Assembly (NCBI GenBank): GCA_964023205.1
Contig: OZ026848.1
Coordinates: 1,974,501-2,038,500 of the forward strand
Direction: 5' to 3'
Length of the DNA stretch: 64,000 bases
From: Lutraria lutraria
Lineage: Eukaryota; Mollusca; Bivalvia; Venerida; Mactridae
Shown here: positions 35,643-46,053 of the stretch, one piece after another
Layout of the letters: the number at the start of each line of letters is the position of its first letter
Numbering within the stretch: the first letter of the stretch is position 1
Position numbers and translations under genes: made by a program
Notes under the pieces: generated by a model
Seen by the model: only the letters and a program-made list of their open reading frames with translations
Told to the model about the DNA's origin: nothing
The model's database searches: none

Positions 35643-36783
35643 TTTTTAGCTCACATGTCACAATGTGACAAAGTGAGCTATTAGGATCACTCTCCGTCCG
35701 GCGTCGTGCGGTGTGCGTCGTGCGTCGTCAAACTTTATGTTGTGACCACACTAGGGGCCACATTTTTGGCTCAATTTTAGCAAAACTGGGTCAGAACGTT
35801 AATATCAACAAAATCTCGGATGAGTTCGATATTGGGCCATTTGGGGTCAAAAACTAGGTCACCAGGGCCAAATAAGGGAAAACCTTGTGAACACTTTAGA
35901 AATCACTGTTTTGACTGTATCTTCATGAAACTTTGTCAGAATGTTTATTTTAATAATATGTAGGTCAAGTTTGAAAATGGGTAATTTCTGTAGTAAAATA
36001 AGGTCACTAGGGCAAATTGCTGGAAAACCCTCTAGAAGTCACTGTTTTGATTGGATGATCATGAAACCTTGTCAGAATGTTTGTCTTCATAATATCTTGG
36101 ACGAGTTCAAACATGGGTCATCTTGGGTCAAAAACTAGGTCGCTAGGTCAAATCTTATGAAAAACCATGTTAACACTGTAGATTTCACAGTTATTATTGG
36201 ATCTTCACCAAACTTTGTCAAATCGTTTGTTTTAATGATATAACGGTCAAGTATAAATATGGGTCATCTGGGGGCAATAACTAGGTCACCAGGTCAAATC
36301 TTAGGAAAACTTTGTTAACACTGTAGATGTCACAGTTTTAATTGGATCTTCACCAAACCTTGTCACAATGTTTGCCTCAATGATATGTGGGTGAAGGATG
36401 AACATGGGTCAGCCGGGTTCAAAAACTGGGTCACAAGGTCAAATCTTAAAAGCTCTAAATGTCATGGTTTTGATTGGATCTTGGCCAAACCTTGTCAGAT
36501 TGTTTGTCTTAATGATATTAAGGACAAGTTCAAAAGGGTCACCTAGGGTCAAAAACCAGGTCACAAGGTCAAATCTTAGGAAAACCTTATTAACACTGTA
36601 GATGTCAAATTTTGATCGTATCTTCACCAAACCTAGTCAGACTGTTTGTCTTAATGATATGTGAGACAAATTCGAACATAGGTCGTCTGGGGTCAAAAAC
36701 TAGGTCACCGGTTCAAAACAATGTTTTAATGAGTGAACAGTGATTGTCATGTGAGCGATATAGGGCCATCTTGGCCCTCTTGT
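35643..36783 (+). mobile_element. AGCTCAC-hairpin repeat, copy 5 (full length)
   Basis: Both terminal hairpins are present; small internal deletions are seen near 36030 and 36448. Two perfect AGGTCA-NN-AGGTCA sites lie at 36283-36296 and 36558-36571. Confidence 0.87.
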
Positions 36784-37037
36784 TTTAAATATACAGAAAT
36801 AGAAAATATTTTGCGAAAATGTACTATTGTGGTCTCACACTGATATTTTCACAACAAATGTATCAAGAGACAACATCGTTACCGTTACTGTGATACGCCG
36901 GCAGATAATGTATTATCGATATTTGTAAACTTGTCTACTTGTCTAATGATAATTTGTACAATATGACAACGGTTTTACACCGTTAAAGTGGACTCGGCCA
37001 CTGCGTCACTCTACAATCTTCCTAACTGAGCAGTACA

Positions 37038-37318
37038 GGGCCGGTATTCAATAAACATCTTAAGTAATTTCTTAACTTAAGTTATATTTTTCCTTAAATT
37101 TGACTTTTTCCTTCACTCTTTTGTACTAATATAAAGGAGGAAATCACAATAATATGATTTTATCTTTGTTCCAAAGATGCCAATTATGAACAGGATAATT
37201 CAGTTTCACACTTTTGATGACTGGTTTACTAACTTTTACCATGAAAAAAAATTACACTTAAGTAAAAATTTTGACTCAAGTTAAAAAAAATCTTAAGATG
37301 TATATTGAATATGGGCCC
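37038..37318. mobile_element. MITE with GGGCC..TATTCAATA..CATCTTAAG ends
   Basis: The left GGGCCGGTATTCAATAAACA and the right, reverse-complemented, GGGCCCATATTCAATATACA both continue into TCTTAAG and further complementary TTAACTTAAG-like stretches. 281 bp, noncoding. Confidence 0.8.
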
Positions 37319-37905
37319 AGGTACACATTTATGTATAATTGTCACCATTTATTTACAATGATTCTAACAGTACTTGTTGTTGTGCCTTAAAGTTATTTGT
37401 GTTTTGTATTGAGACATGATTTACATTTATAACATAGAATTTCATTGGCTATATTTTACACACTGTCATCCATGATGTTGTAACCATGCCATTCATTGGC
37501 AGACACAGAGGGAATTGTCCAATCAGAGTCAATTATTTGTAGGAGGTAAACATGATTAGATTATTGGCTGTGTAAAGAAATATTGCATTCTGAATCATTT
37601 AAAATAATTTTGAGATTTAGCTGTTGAAATTGTTTAAAAAGTGAATTTATTGGACTATATGGATTTGTTGTGAGTAGTTTCTTTATGTATAAGTTTTTGT
37701 TGGCTGTGAGATAATAATATTTTGCTGTATAGTTTTGGAAGTTGGATTTCTGTTTTACAAATGGAGGGCTATGCTCAGTACATACTTGCCTTAAGCTAGG
37801 TTGTGTGTTTTTTGTAGATTGATAGGTGAAATCGAAATTGACTTTAAATCTTTTTATGTTCCAATTTTGTGTTTTAAACCTTTCAATTTATAGTGTTATT
37901 ATAAC

Positions 37906-38030
37906 CACAGGTGCAGGGCCCCATTTGACTTTCCCAGAATTTTGATAAATATATATATAATATTGATCAAAATTCTGGGAAAGTCAAATGGGGCTTAGTT
38001 GGCGGGGTGGCTACGCGGCCGGCACCTGTG
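37906..38030. mobile_element. 125-bp foldback hAT-like MITE with a perfect 29-bp stem
   Basis: Stem arms 37918-37946 and 37966-37994 are perfect inverses (GCCCCATTTGACTTTCCCAG...) around an AT-rich 19-nt loop. The outer ends CACAGGTGC/GCACCTGTG are flanked by the 8-bp duplication ATTATAAC (37898-37905 and 38031-38038). Confidence 0.75.
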
Positions 38031-38237
38031 ATTATAACAGTCTATGAATTAATTATTTCCTTTTTACAATGTGTCGCCATGCTTGACTTTGCCTGTGTCT
38101 GAAAACTATACAGCTATATGGCATTTTGTACTGTATATGCACCAATTATCTTTTTCTAAAGATATTTATTGTTAAATATGGTTGAAAAATAAGATTTTCT
38201 GTGGTTATGGAAAATGTGCATTTCATATTTCTTCAGA

Positions 38238-38516
38238 TTTAATGCCATTTTCAATATTATTTCAGTCATATTGTGGCAGGTAGTTATCCTAACCAGCTTC
38301 CCTTGACTTCATAAATTATACTATGATATAGGCTACCAAATGTTCTATCCACAAGCTACTACCAACTTCACCACATATATCAGAGGTGGGGGCAATTAAA
38401 CATGGGATGTATAATATCTTCAGTCAAATTTGTCACAGACAGTGTGAGCCTCGCCTAGGGTTTGAACTCAAACTCTTGATCAGTAGACTAGTGCTCTAAC
38501 ACTGACCGGGTGGGCT
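38238..38516 (-). mobile_element. tRNA-derived SINE, minus-strand copy
   Basis: The reverse complement begins AGCCCACCCGGTCAGTGTTA with a TTTGAGTTCAAACCC B-box region. The same body (CACACTGTCTGTGACAAAT) and tail (ATGACTGAAATAATATTGAA) follow. Diverged from the 820-1132 copy but nearly full length. Confidence 0.85.
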
Positions 38517-39067
38517 GTATGCATTTCATAAATGGACTTATCACATACCCATGCCGATTTGGCCGTGCCGTAAAAACGATATGGCATGGCCGTGCATATA
38601 ATATGTAAATGACGTGACGACGTGATGTCATGAACTTGATGAAGCAAAGACATTGATTGATACATGTTTTTTTTCAAAATTATAACTTCACAGGAGTAAT
38701 GTTGAATTAATTTTAACAATTTGAGTAAGCAAAGATACTGTTTACATCGTTAGATATGTTCACACATTTATTATTTATGATGTTTCATAAAGGAACTATT
38801 TTTTGCTCCTGATTAAGAAGCCTTATTACAAATGCCTCACTCTTATGTTATTAGTAGCACAGTTAAACAGGTATGTTGGTTTTCACCATATTTTCATGGT
38901 ATGATAAAAAGAATATCAAATTTGTGTAGATTTGGTCTTGAATTTATTGAACTCATGAAATAAAACATACTGTTTTGTTTTATTCAACTCGTATGGAATC
39001 CACACTCATTTAATATCCTCCATCTAATGTTCATGGCTTTATCTCTCCAATCATCATCAAATGATAT
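38517..39067. other. Unannotated AT-rich sequence
   Basis: No recognisable gene or element. Confidence 0.5.
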
Positions 39068-39245
39068 ACAGTCAACCCTGTGTTAGTGGTCACCTTTGAA
39101 TGCAGGCCACCTTGTGAGTAAAGGCCAGTCTTTTAAAAACTGTCATTGATATTTAGAAAAAAAAAGACTTCTTAAAAAAGACCACCTGTCAATAAAGGTC
39201 GCATTATGTTATTAGCATGGCTGGCCTTTGTTCACAGGTTTGACT
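39068..39245. mobile_element. ACAGTCAACC MITE
   Basis: The left end is ACAGTCAACCCTGTGTTAG and the right AACAAAGGCC inverse (GGCCTTTGTTCACAGGTTTG). The interior GTGGTCACC/GACCACCTGTCAATAAAGG is consistent with short inverted ends. A 30-bp terminal scrap of the family (AGTCAAACCTGTAAACAAAG) lies at 39617-39646. Confidence 0.65.
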
Positions 39246-39783
39246 TTATGTGTGTTTGTTGAGATATGTATTTCATCTATCCACTGACAAATAATTATTT
39301 GGAGAAAGATGTTCCAGTTTATTGTGACTGGACATTTGTGTGAAAAAAAGTATAACACCACTTAATTGATAAGGAAATTTTTATTCAAAGGAAAGTCAGC
39401 AAATACCACCATCCTTAAAGTTTCAGTGATAATAAAAGATAGATTCTAAATTCTCCCTGCAGCATAAAGTACAATATATATTATCTTCTTTTCAAATGCA
39501 TGCATATGTTTTTCTTTCTTTTGTTACTATTTGACGCAAAAAACTAAAGTTGTATGAATGTAATTCTGTGTAATGGGCCGGTGTCCTACATCATTTAAAT
39601 AAAGTTATTGTATTGTATATAGTCAAACCTGTAAACAAAGATCACCAGAAGGAAAGAAGAAATATGACTTTAGTTCAGTCATCCATTCATGAGAGGTAAA
39701 TTCCCTATCATGCTTATATTGATCCCAGGTAGCAATTAATTAACTTGGGTTTAACTTTATAACCTTAATAATTTATCATATCA

Positions 39784-39959
39784 TACAGTGCCACCTCCCT
39801 AGAGCGGCCCTCTCTTAAACAACCTCCCTTCAACAACAGAATGATTTTTCCCACTGCACAATTTAACTAATAGTTTAACCTCCCAAAAGCAACAACCTCT
39901 TAACAACAACATAATTTTGCTACTCCCAAAGGGTGTTGCTTTGGAGAGCTTGCACTGTA
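39784..39959. mobile_element. TACAGTACAACCTC MITE, copy 3
   Basis: The left is TACAGTGCCACCTCCCTAGA and the right TTTGGAGAGCTTGCACTGTA, with CTACTCCCAAAGGGTGTTG inside. Only ~190 bp from copy 4. Confidence 0.8.
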
Positions 39960-40145
39960 TATAAAATGCTTGAATCAGGTTGATGTTTACATGAGTGGTT
40001 GTTATCTTAGGTATAAGTCAATTTTAAGGTGGTTGCTTTGTTTTTTTAATTGATAATTAACTAGGCAATATAATATTTGTACAGCTGTTCATGATGTTTT
40101 TAATGCTTCATGGTTTATAGGATTTTGTAAATACTTATTTTATTG

Positions 40146-40332
40146 TACAGTACAATTAACCTCTCCAGAGTCCATGGCCCCATTGTGAGCTACATCCTCC
40201 CTTCTACAACAGAATGAGTTTTACCCACTGAACAATTGAAGAATTTATGTAACCTCTTTAGAGCAACAACCTCTCATCGGCAACCTATTTTGCCACTCCC
40301 AAAGGGTGTTGTTTTGGAAAGGTTGCATTGTA
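40146..40332. mobile_element. TACAGTACAACCTC MITE, copy 4
   Basis: The left is TACAGTACAATTAACCTCTC and the right TTTGGAAAGGTTGCATTGTA, with CCACTCCCAAAGGGTGTTG inside. Confidence 0.8.
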
Positions 40333-40939
40333 ACTATCTTCAGGAAACACAGACTTGTAACTTTCTGTTCAAAATTAAAATAAATTAACACTTTTTATTT
40401 ATCATTTGGATTCTGGGAGGTGAAATATATTCATATTTGGTATCAATTTGTTCCTAATTTTATGAAGATTAAGATGCATAAATTATGGTTATGTATTATT
40501 TAATTAAGTTTTGCTTGAGAGGATAAGTATGGATAGCTTACATAGACAATTAAAGTATTAACCTGGAAGGTGTAAGTTCATAGCTCACTGTGTGTTTAGC
40601 AGGTATTTTTCTATTGAAAAAGTCACACTTGCTGTTGAAGAATCACACTTTTATTGGTGAATATTGTAAACATTAAAATTCTTTTTATAAGCTTGTCATT
40701 GATTTGTTAACAAAGGGTCTTGACCAATCAGATTCACTTGGGTTTTAGCAGGATTTTTAAGTGACCCTAGTTTTTGGTGTAAGTCAGGGTAACAAATATT
40801 GAAAGTTGTACTTTGTCTATTTATTTTAATGTGTTTTGAGGATAGTGGATTTGTTGTAAGTAGTTATGATTCTCTTTGAACTTTCTTCTGCTCATATTTT
40901 GCAATAAAGATTAACCAAATGATGGCAAATGAAGAAAAA
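40333..40939. other. Unannotated AT-rich sequence
   Basis: No recognisable gene or element. Confidence 0.5.
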
Positions 40940-41515
40940 AAAAAACAATACAGCAGTGTCACTCACATGCAAAATGAACTTGGTTGGCAGACTTTACAAG
41001 AAAGACATGATTTAAATAGACTGACACTTTTTTATAAAATAGTATATGGTATAGCAGTATTACCGGTTCCATCATACGTTGAGAGACCACAGTGAGAATG
41101 TCACGCCACATGCATCCCCTCTCCTTTCGTCCAGTACACACATCCTCCAGTTATTGTAAACATTCCCTCCCCCCCATATACTGTGGTTTTATGGAACAAC
41201 TTGCCAGCTATGACTGTTTTGCAACCAGACCTAGAGGGGTTTAAGCACTTAACCCCTGTGTGCTATCTCACTACCGCCCCTGAACAAACAAAGCTGATGT
41301 TTTAAACCAATTCTAACCTGTAATAGTTGGCTGTATATTGTTTCACCTTTAAGTCTTATAGTTATTACACTATCATGCTTTTAGCTTCCATTCTCACTAT
41401 TTTGCTTTGATGTCTTTCTTTCACTGCTTCTAAAATCACTTTTGTCTACACTGACGCACACCTGCTAGTTTACCTGAAAGGGGCTTAAGCAGTATATAGA
41501 GATAGATATAGAATA
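40940..41515 (+). pseudogene. 3' end of a Jockey/CR1-like LINE
   Basis: The frame reads SSVTHMQNELGWQTLQERHD, then LNRLTLFYKIVYGIAVLPVP, then YTVVLWNNLPAMTVLQPDLE and GFKHLTP. This is the C-terminal signature of these RT proteins (SSVTxMxxxLGWxxLxxRR...LxxxYKIxxxLVxxP...xTVxxWNxLP). One in-frame stop is visible near 41091. The 3' tail near 41480-41510 ends in AGATAGATATAGA-type repeats. It could belong to the same clade as the RT of the satellite array at 45.3-64 kb. Confidence 0.75.
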
Positions 41516-41558
41516 TTTTTTTTAGTTTAGAATTTTGTATAGCTTACAAGTTTAATTT

Positions 41559-41750
41559 GTTGTGAGTTGGACCATAGCGAGGTGCACACTGTCTGTGACG
41601 AATTTGACTGAAGATTACATCCTATGTTAAATTGTCCTCCACCTCTGAATTATGTAGGGTACATAGCTTGGCAGTTACTAAGCTTGAAGATTGACTGTGG
41701 TTAATATTGCTTAAGGCCTAATTAAATGAAGTCCAGGGAAGCTGCTTTGG
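41559..41750 (+). mobile_element. tRNA-derived SINE, 5' part (5'-truncated, split)
   Basis: It begins at the B-box region (GTTGTGAGTTGGACC) and continues GCACACTGTCTGTGACGAAT. It is interrupted at GCTGCTTTGG (41741-41750), which is duplicated at 43114-43123, where the SINE resumes. Confidence 0.85.
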
Positions 41751-41752
41751 GG

Positions 41753-43113
41753 GGTCCATAATGAAACATCCCAATACACCCCCAATAACTCTGAAACACC
41801 CCAACACTCTAGAATACCCAAATACAACTCAATAATAATAACATTCAACTTTATATTTGATGAAATAATATATATCTAAAAACAAACGCAGATTCTAATA
41901 ATATTTTACCCAAGATAAGATTGAAATTTATAGGTTCTAAATTTGTTCCTTTATTACTGTAGGCCTGAAACGTATAACCCATATTCAGTATCAACCATCA
42001 ATAACTTTTTATATCAAATACTCATAAAAATTAATACAAACTGAATGTATACAAATAGACGAAGAATGTGTACTGAACATTTAGAATGATTATTTGGTCG
42101 ATTTTATTTATTTGTTTTGTGTGTACTGGGATATATTTTGCCCGTATAGAGTTGTATTGTGATGATGAGTTATTGGGGTGTATTGAGTTTGGTGGTGTTT
42201 TTAGAGCTATTGTGGTGTATCCTGAAAATCAATGATTTTTGTATACAATATCAAGGACTTATATACATACATGGATTCGCAACTTCCGTATTAACAGTTT
42301 AAAGTAATCAAATCCCGCGATGATAAGACGTGAATCAACGGGAATACAAGCTATTGTTTACAAAAGCGAAAATACGAAAATATCCGTGATAATCCGAATG
42401 ATAATAAAGCGAAAATATCCGTGGTATTCCGAATGATTAATCTCGGAGACGAAAGGATTATAATAGATGTCCGCCATCTTGGAATTAAAAAATGTTCGAC
42501 TGATGCCTTTTTCAATGCTTATACTTAGACTTTGTGGATTATAAATGTATCTCAATATCTTTAAGAATTTGTTGCATCCTTTACCAATTTCCTGTGCCCA
42601 ATTGCCAGAGTTTTTTTTAATCAAATTCGTAAACGCCCAATTACAGCTGTCGGACATTGCCGAGTATATAGCAATGCATTGTGGGATCGCCGAACGATAT
42701 CGTTTGAGCTATTTTTGGCAGTTGCGAATCCATGTATGTATATAAGTCCTTGACAATATCATTTTATGTTCTTAAATCTCTATCTCTGGTTTAGAAAAAA
42801 TCGAAAATTCTCAGAAATAAGGAAAATGCATGTATAATATTGGTGCAATTTTGTTCATATTCACGAATATTGGTCATATACACATAGTAATTAAGCCACA
42901 AATATCGAACTTATAAATTTTAAATCACATTTTTCTTGCGTAAAATATGATTACATTTGTTTTTAGATACATTATTTCATTATATAAAGTTGAATTTTAT
43001 TATTATTGAGTTGTATTTGTGTGATTTAAGAGTTATTGGGGTTTATTGGGGTGTTTCAGCAGTATTGGGGTTTATTGGGGTGTTTCAGCAGTATTGGGAT
43101 GTTTCAATGGACC
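41753..43113. mobile_element. Mutator-like TIR element inserted in the SINE
   Basis: The left GGTCCATAATGAAACATCCC and the inverted right GGTCCATTGAAACATCCCAA remain alignable for about 200 bp (ACAACTCAATAATAATAA shared well inside). A 10-11 bp duplication GCTGCTTTGG(G) flanks it, the size range made by Mutator-like transposases. There is no transposase in 1.36 kb, 501 bp of which is a nested MITE. The right arm contains a duplicated 36-bp unit of TTTATTGGGGTGTTTCAGCA at about 43030-43100. Confidence 0.83.
42252..42752. mobile_element. hAT-like MITE nested in the Mutator-like element
   Basis: The TIRs CAAGGACTTATATACATACA and inverse are perfect over about 34 bp. The 7-bp ACAATAT is duplicated at 42245-42251 and 42753-42759 (7 or 8 bp depending on the end chosen). 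A CAAGG start fits hAT termini. 501 bp, with GCGAAAATATCCGTG repeated inside near 42365-42425. Confidence 0.83.
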
Positions 43114-43123
43114 GCTGCTTTGG

Positions 43124-43194
43124 GATAACTGCCATCCACAATATAACTGAAATAATGTTGAAAATGGTGTTTAATCCAATGAAATAAATAAATG
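43124..43194 (+). mobile_element. tRNA-derived SINE, 3' part
   Basis: GATAACTGCCATCCACAATA then CTGAAATAATGTTGAAAATG continues the SINE interrupted at 41750, ending in an AATAAATAAATG tail. Confidence 0.85.
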
Positions 43195-43374
43195 AAACCT
43201 GTTTCTGTTCACGATTTAGGTCTGTAATTCTCCTCATTTGATTAAAGCTTAAATGTAAACATTAATTACTTTGTGTGTTCTTGTGCAATATGTGTAATAC
43301 TATGCTTGTTGTTTTCGCATTTTAAATTTGTCTTGAATATAGAATACCTTAGTATTTATTTTTATATGTCTGAC

Positions 43375-43670
43375 GTGATGTATTAATTTTGATAAGCTGC
43401 TGGCATGTGTCTGTCTGTTTGTCCATCAGCAATTTTGTGTTCGCTCTGTTACTCTTTAGCCCCTTGAAGGTTTCAGAAGAAACATTACTCAAATGATTAC
43501 CAGATCAAGACGACATGCACAGCACATGATTTGAAGGCTAACTTCAAGGTCACACTTAGGGATCAAAGGTCATATGAATTGTTTCCGCTGTGTAACTCTT
43601 AAAGCCTGCAATGGATTTTGAAGAAACTTTACTCAAATGTTCACCATATTGTAGTGATTGTAATCAGTCC
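43375..43670. repeat. Fragment of a signature-bearing dispersed repeat
   Basis: It has a GTGTCTGTCTGTTTGTCCATC leader-like stretch, then two ~150-bp units with TTTTGAAGAAAC.TTACTCAAATG and paired AAGGTCACACTTAGGGATCAAAGGTCAT. The architecture is like the other tandem-unit repeats. Not bounded confidently. Confidence 0.45.
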
Positions 43671-43989
43671 ATGACAATTTCGTTAATTAATCAGAGGCAA
43701 AAGTCAGTGATTAATCAATTAAAACTGATTAAATAAGAAATAATCAAATATGTTACTATTGCATGAATTTAACACCCCATACACCAATCGAATAGCACAA
43801 AATCAATAAGAATTGAAATATTAAATGATTTAACATTATTAAGATGTTTGAGTAAACATCACCTGTAATATACTGATTATTAAACAAACCACACTGGGCC
43901 AGAATTATGCTGCATTTACAGTTACAGCTTGAACAGCATCATCTTTAAAGTCTTCAAATGCAGAGATAAGGCATTTCTTTTCAAAAAAC

Positions 43990-44061
43990 AAAATCCACGA
44001 ATTTATGTCCCCATGAAATAGCCACGAAAATTGAACCAAACGAAAATTAATGATTTCACAG
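43990..44061. mobile_element. CTGTGGAATCAT MITE, right half
   Basis: AAATCCACGAATTTATGTCC ... CGAAAATTAATGATTTCACAG followed by TA matches half of the 28880-29085 MITE. Confidence 0.7.
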
Positions 44062-44112
44062 TATTCCATAAAACGTGTACAAATATTCATGTAAGCAATT
44101 TATGTTTTTCAG

Positions 44113-44160
44113 TAAACAAAGATGAAGACTATGCATCCTGTGGCAGCCACTGGACAAGAG
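44113..44160 (+). CDS. Candidate 48-bp internal exon
   Basis: The acceptor is TTTATGTTTTTCAG and the donor AAGAG|GTAAGT, a consensus splice site. Two readings remain open: NKDEDYASCGSHWTR (needing one base from upstream), or from an internal ATG, MKTMHPVAATGQE. The first leaves one base (G), which joins the exon at 44361. Function unknown; whether it belongs to the same gene as the exons before 1.7 kb is not shown (the phases do not join directly). Confidence 0.4.
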
Positions 44161-44360
44161 GTAAGTGCTCAAGTTCTAAATCAGCCGTATAGCATTACCA
44201 ACTTCAGATGACAAAATTCCATCGAAATCTGTTGTTTCAAGTGTGCCACCGTAGGGGTTATATGTGTTTATTGAATGCAGGGTCTTGCTTAAAATAATTA
44301 TTAATAACATACAAAAAAATTGAACTATACAGTACACTTTTTGTACACTTCCTTCTACAG

Positions 44361-44437
44361 TTGATTCTCATTATGTCAATTTCACAGCTGCGAATACGAT
44401 CAAAGCACTTGGAGTACTGTCAGAAGCGAAAGTTTAA
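44361..44437 (+). CDS. Candidate terminal exon with stop codon
   Basis: A strong pyrimidine-rich acceptor (TGTACACTTCCTTCTACAG) is followed by a reading that, joined in phase to the 44113-44160 exon, gives VDSHYVNFTAANTIKALGV then LSEAKV and a TAA stop at 44435-44437. AATAAA lies 142 bp downstream. The alternative phase gives a 29-residue basic tail (LRIRSKHLEYCQKRKFKCY) with its own stop. The first looks more like a folded protein segment. I do not recognise the family. Confidence 0.4.
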
Positions 44438-44578
44438 ATGTTATTGATAATATTTGGTAGATTTGCGTTAGATGACACCAAAAATCTCAACCAACTCTAG
44501 GCCACAATGTTACAAACTCAAATGTGTTTATTGTTTAGACTAATAATTTCCTCAAAATAGTCAGTTTTGGCTCAGTGT

Positions 44579-44584
44579 AATAAA
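44579..44584 (+). promoter_or_regulatory. Candidate polyadenylation signal AATAAA
   Basis: Canonical hexamer at a suitable distance after the stop at 44437. AT-rich context makes chance hits common; position is the main support. Confidence 0.4.
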
Positions 44585-45342
44585 GACATTTTGGTAATGG
44601 TTCACTTGTTATGCTCCCAATACTGTTCAAGTTGAAAGTAAACCCATACCTCCACTTCCTATTCACTGTAATTAAACACATCTGACTCTTAATACTTCGT
44701 AATTATATGTTATATCAAAGTTAGTATCACCTTCATTAGAGTTAACTCTTAAGCAATGCTAGGGGTCCTGTGTTGAAAGAATTCTTAAAATGCCCTCAAT
44801 TCAGTCAAACAGGCTGATTATAATTCTGTTTTAATTATAAGAAATTCATTTTGCAAGATTGAGCTAGTACTTCTGTACTTATGTCTGTCCAGTACGTGGA
44901 GTTACGATTAACTGGTGTCCACGCTCTTTTAGTGTCCTTTAGCGATTCCCTTGTGTATAGTGGTGATGCGCACTATTTATTGTCTATGAATGAAACATTT
45001 GTGTGGATGGTCCTTATGAATGAAACTTTTGTGCTGATGAATACTGAATCATTAAACTAAAAAATTGTACAGTTTGAAATGCCATGACAATGTAATAATT
45101 AAAATAATAATTAATCACAATAGATGTGTTAGTCAGAATTAAAATGATGGTTGGTAGGATATTTGAGAGTTTAAATTGAAAATTGAGTATGATTGCAAGC
45201 CGCCATTGATATTGTTGAGTTGTAATCTTAACAAAAATGATGTTAGCTTAATACAAAATCTTCTACATTTCAATGCATTCAAAACCATTCTGTTGATGAA
45301 ATAAGAAAGGCCAAACTAAATCACAATAATATGTTAAATGAT
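44585..45342. other. Unannotated sequence before the satellite array
   Basis: No gene or element recognised. A near-duplicated phrase around 44990-45035 (TGAATGAAAC.TTTGTG..GATG) is the only local repeat. Confidence 0.5.
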
Positions 45343-46053
45343 GTGAATGACATCAGTCCTGTCTTGGACCACATTACAATTACGACCTCTAAGATAGAGG
45401 ATATTATAAAGTTTGAACTGTCCACTCCTCTTTGTGACTTTTTATACCAGTCTCTGTCCTCTTCTATTTTTCCTAGCTCATGAAAGACGCTTTTGTCACT
45501 CATGGAAGCCATTCTCATATTAGCAATTGTCAACCTATATCTCTACTCTGTACCAAAGGGTAGTCCACAAGCATACTAGTGACAATGATCTTCTCACTCT
45601 GCTTTAAATCAGGCTTTGTACCTGGTGACTCAACAGTTAACCAACTGACTTATCTATACAACTTCTTCACTGAGGCTGTTGATTCCAGAGCTTTATTCTG
45701 CGAGGCTTTTGACTGTGACTCGCATCATGCTTTCCTCTTGAGACTCAAAACATTTTGGGATTTCTGGCAGTCTTTTTAATTGGTTCTCCTCCATCTTATT
45801 AAAGTGGCAGACAGCAAAATGTTGTTCTGTCTGATGTGTAATCAAAATGGAATGATATTAAAGCTAGCAGGGATTCCACAGGAGTTAATTTTGGGCCCCT
45901 CATTTTCTTGATATCTATGGATGACATCGTTTCTGACACTAGGGCAAAGGTCCATCATTTGCAGATGACACAAGCCTTAACATAGCTGTCAGGGTTCCAT
46001 TAACTGCTTCACAAACACTGAATTCTGACCTAAAAAGAATACCTCTTGAATAA
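45343..46053 (+). pseudogene. Diverged edge copy of the LINE reverse transcriptase core (copy 0)
   Basis: It is homologous to the cores of the array but with many differences. Across frameshifts it reads SHISNCQPISLL (RT block 1), SGFVPGDSTVNQLTYLYNFF then TEAVDSRALF (block 2), RLKTFWDFWQS, AGIPQELILGP (block B) and FADDTSL near 45958 (catalytic block C with both Asp present). It ends SQTLNSDLKRIPLE-like at 46050. It lacks an upstream spacer, so it marks the boundary of the array. Clade call Jockey/CR1-like rests on these blocks. Confidence 0.8.
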
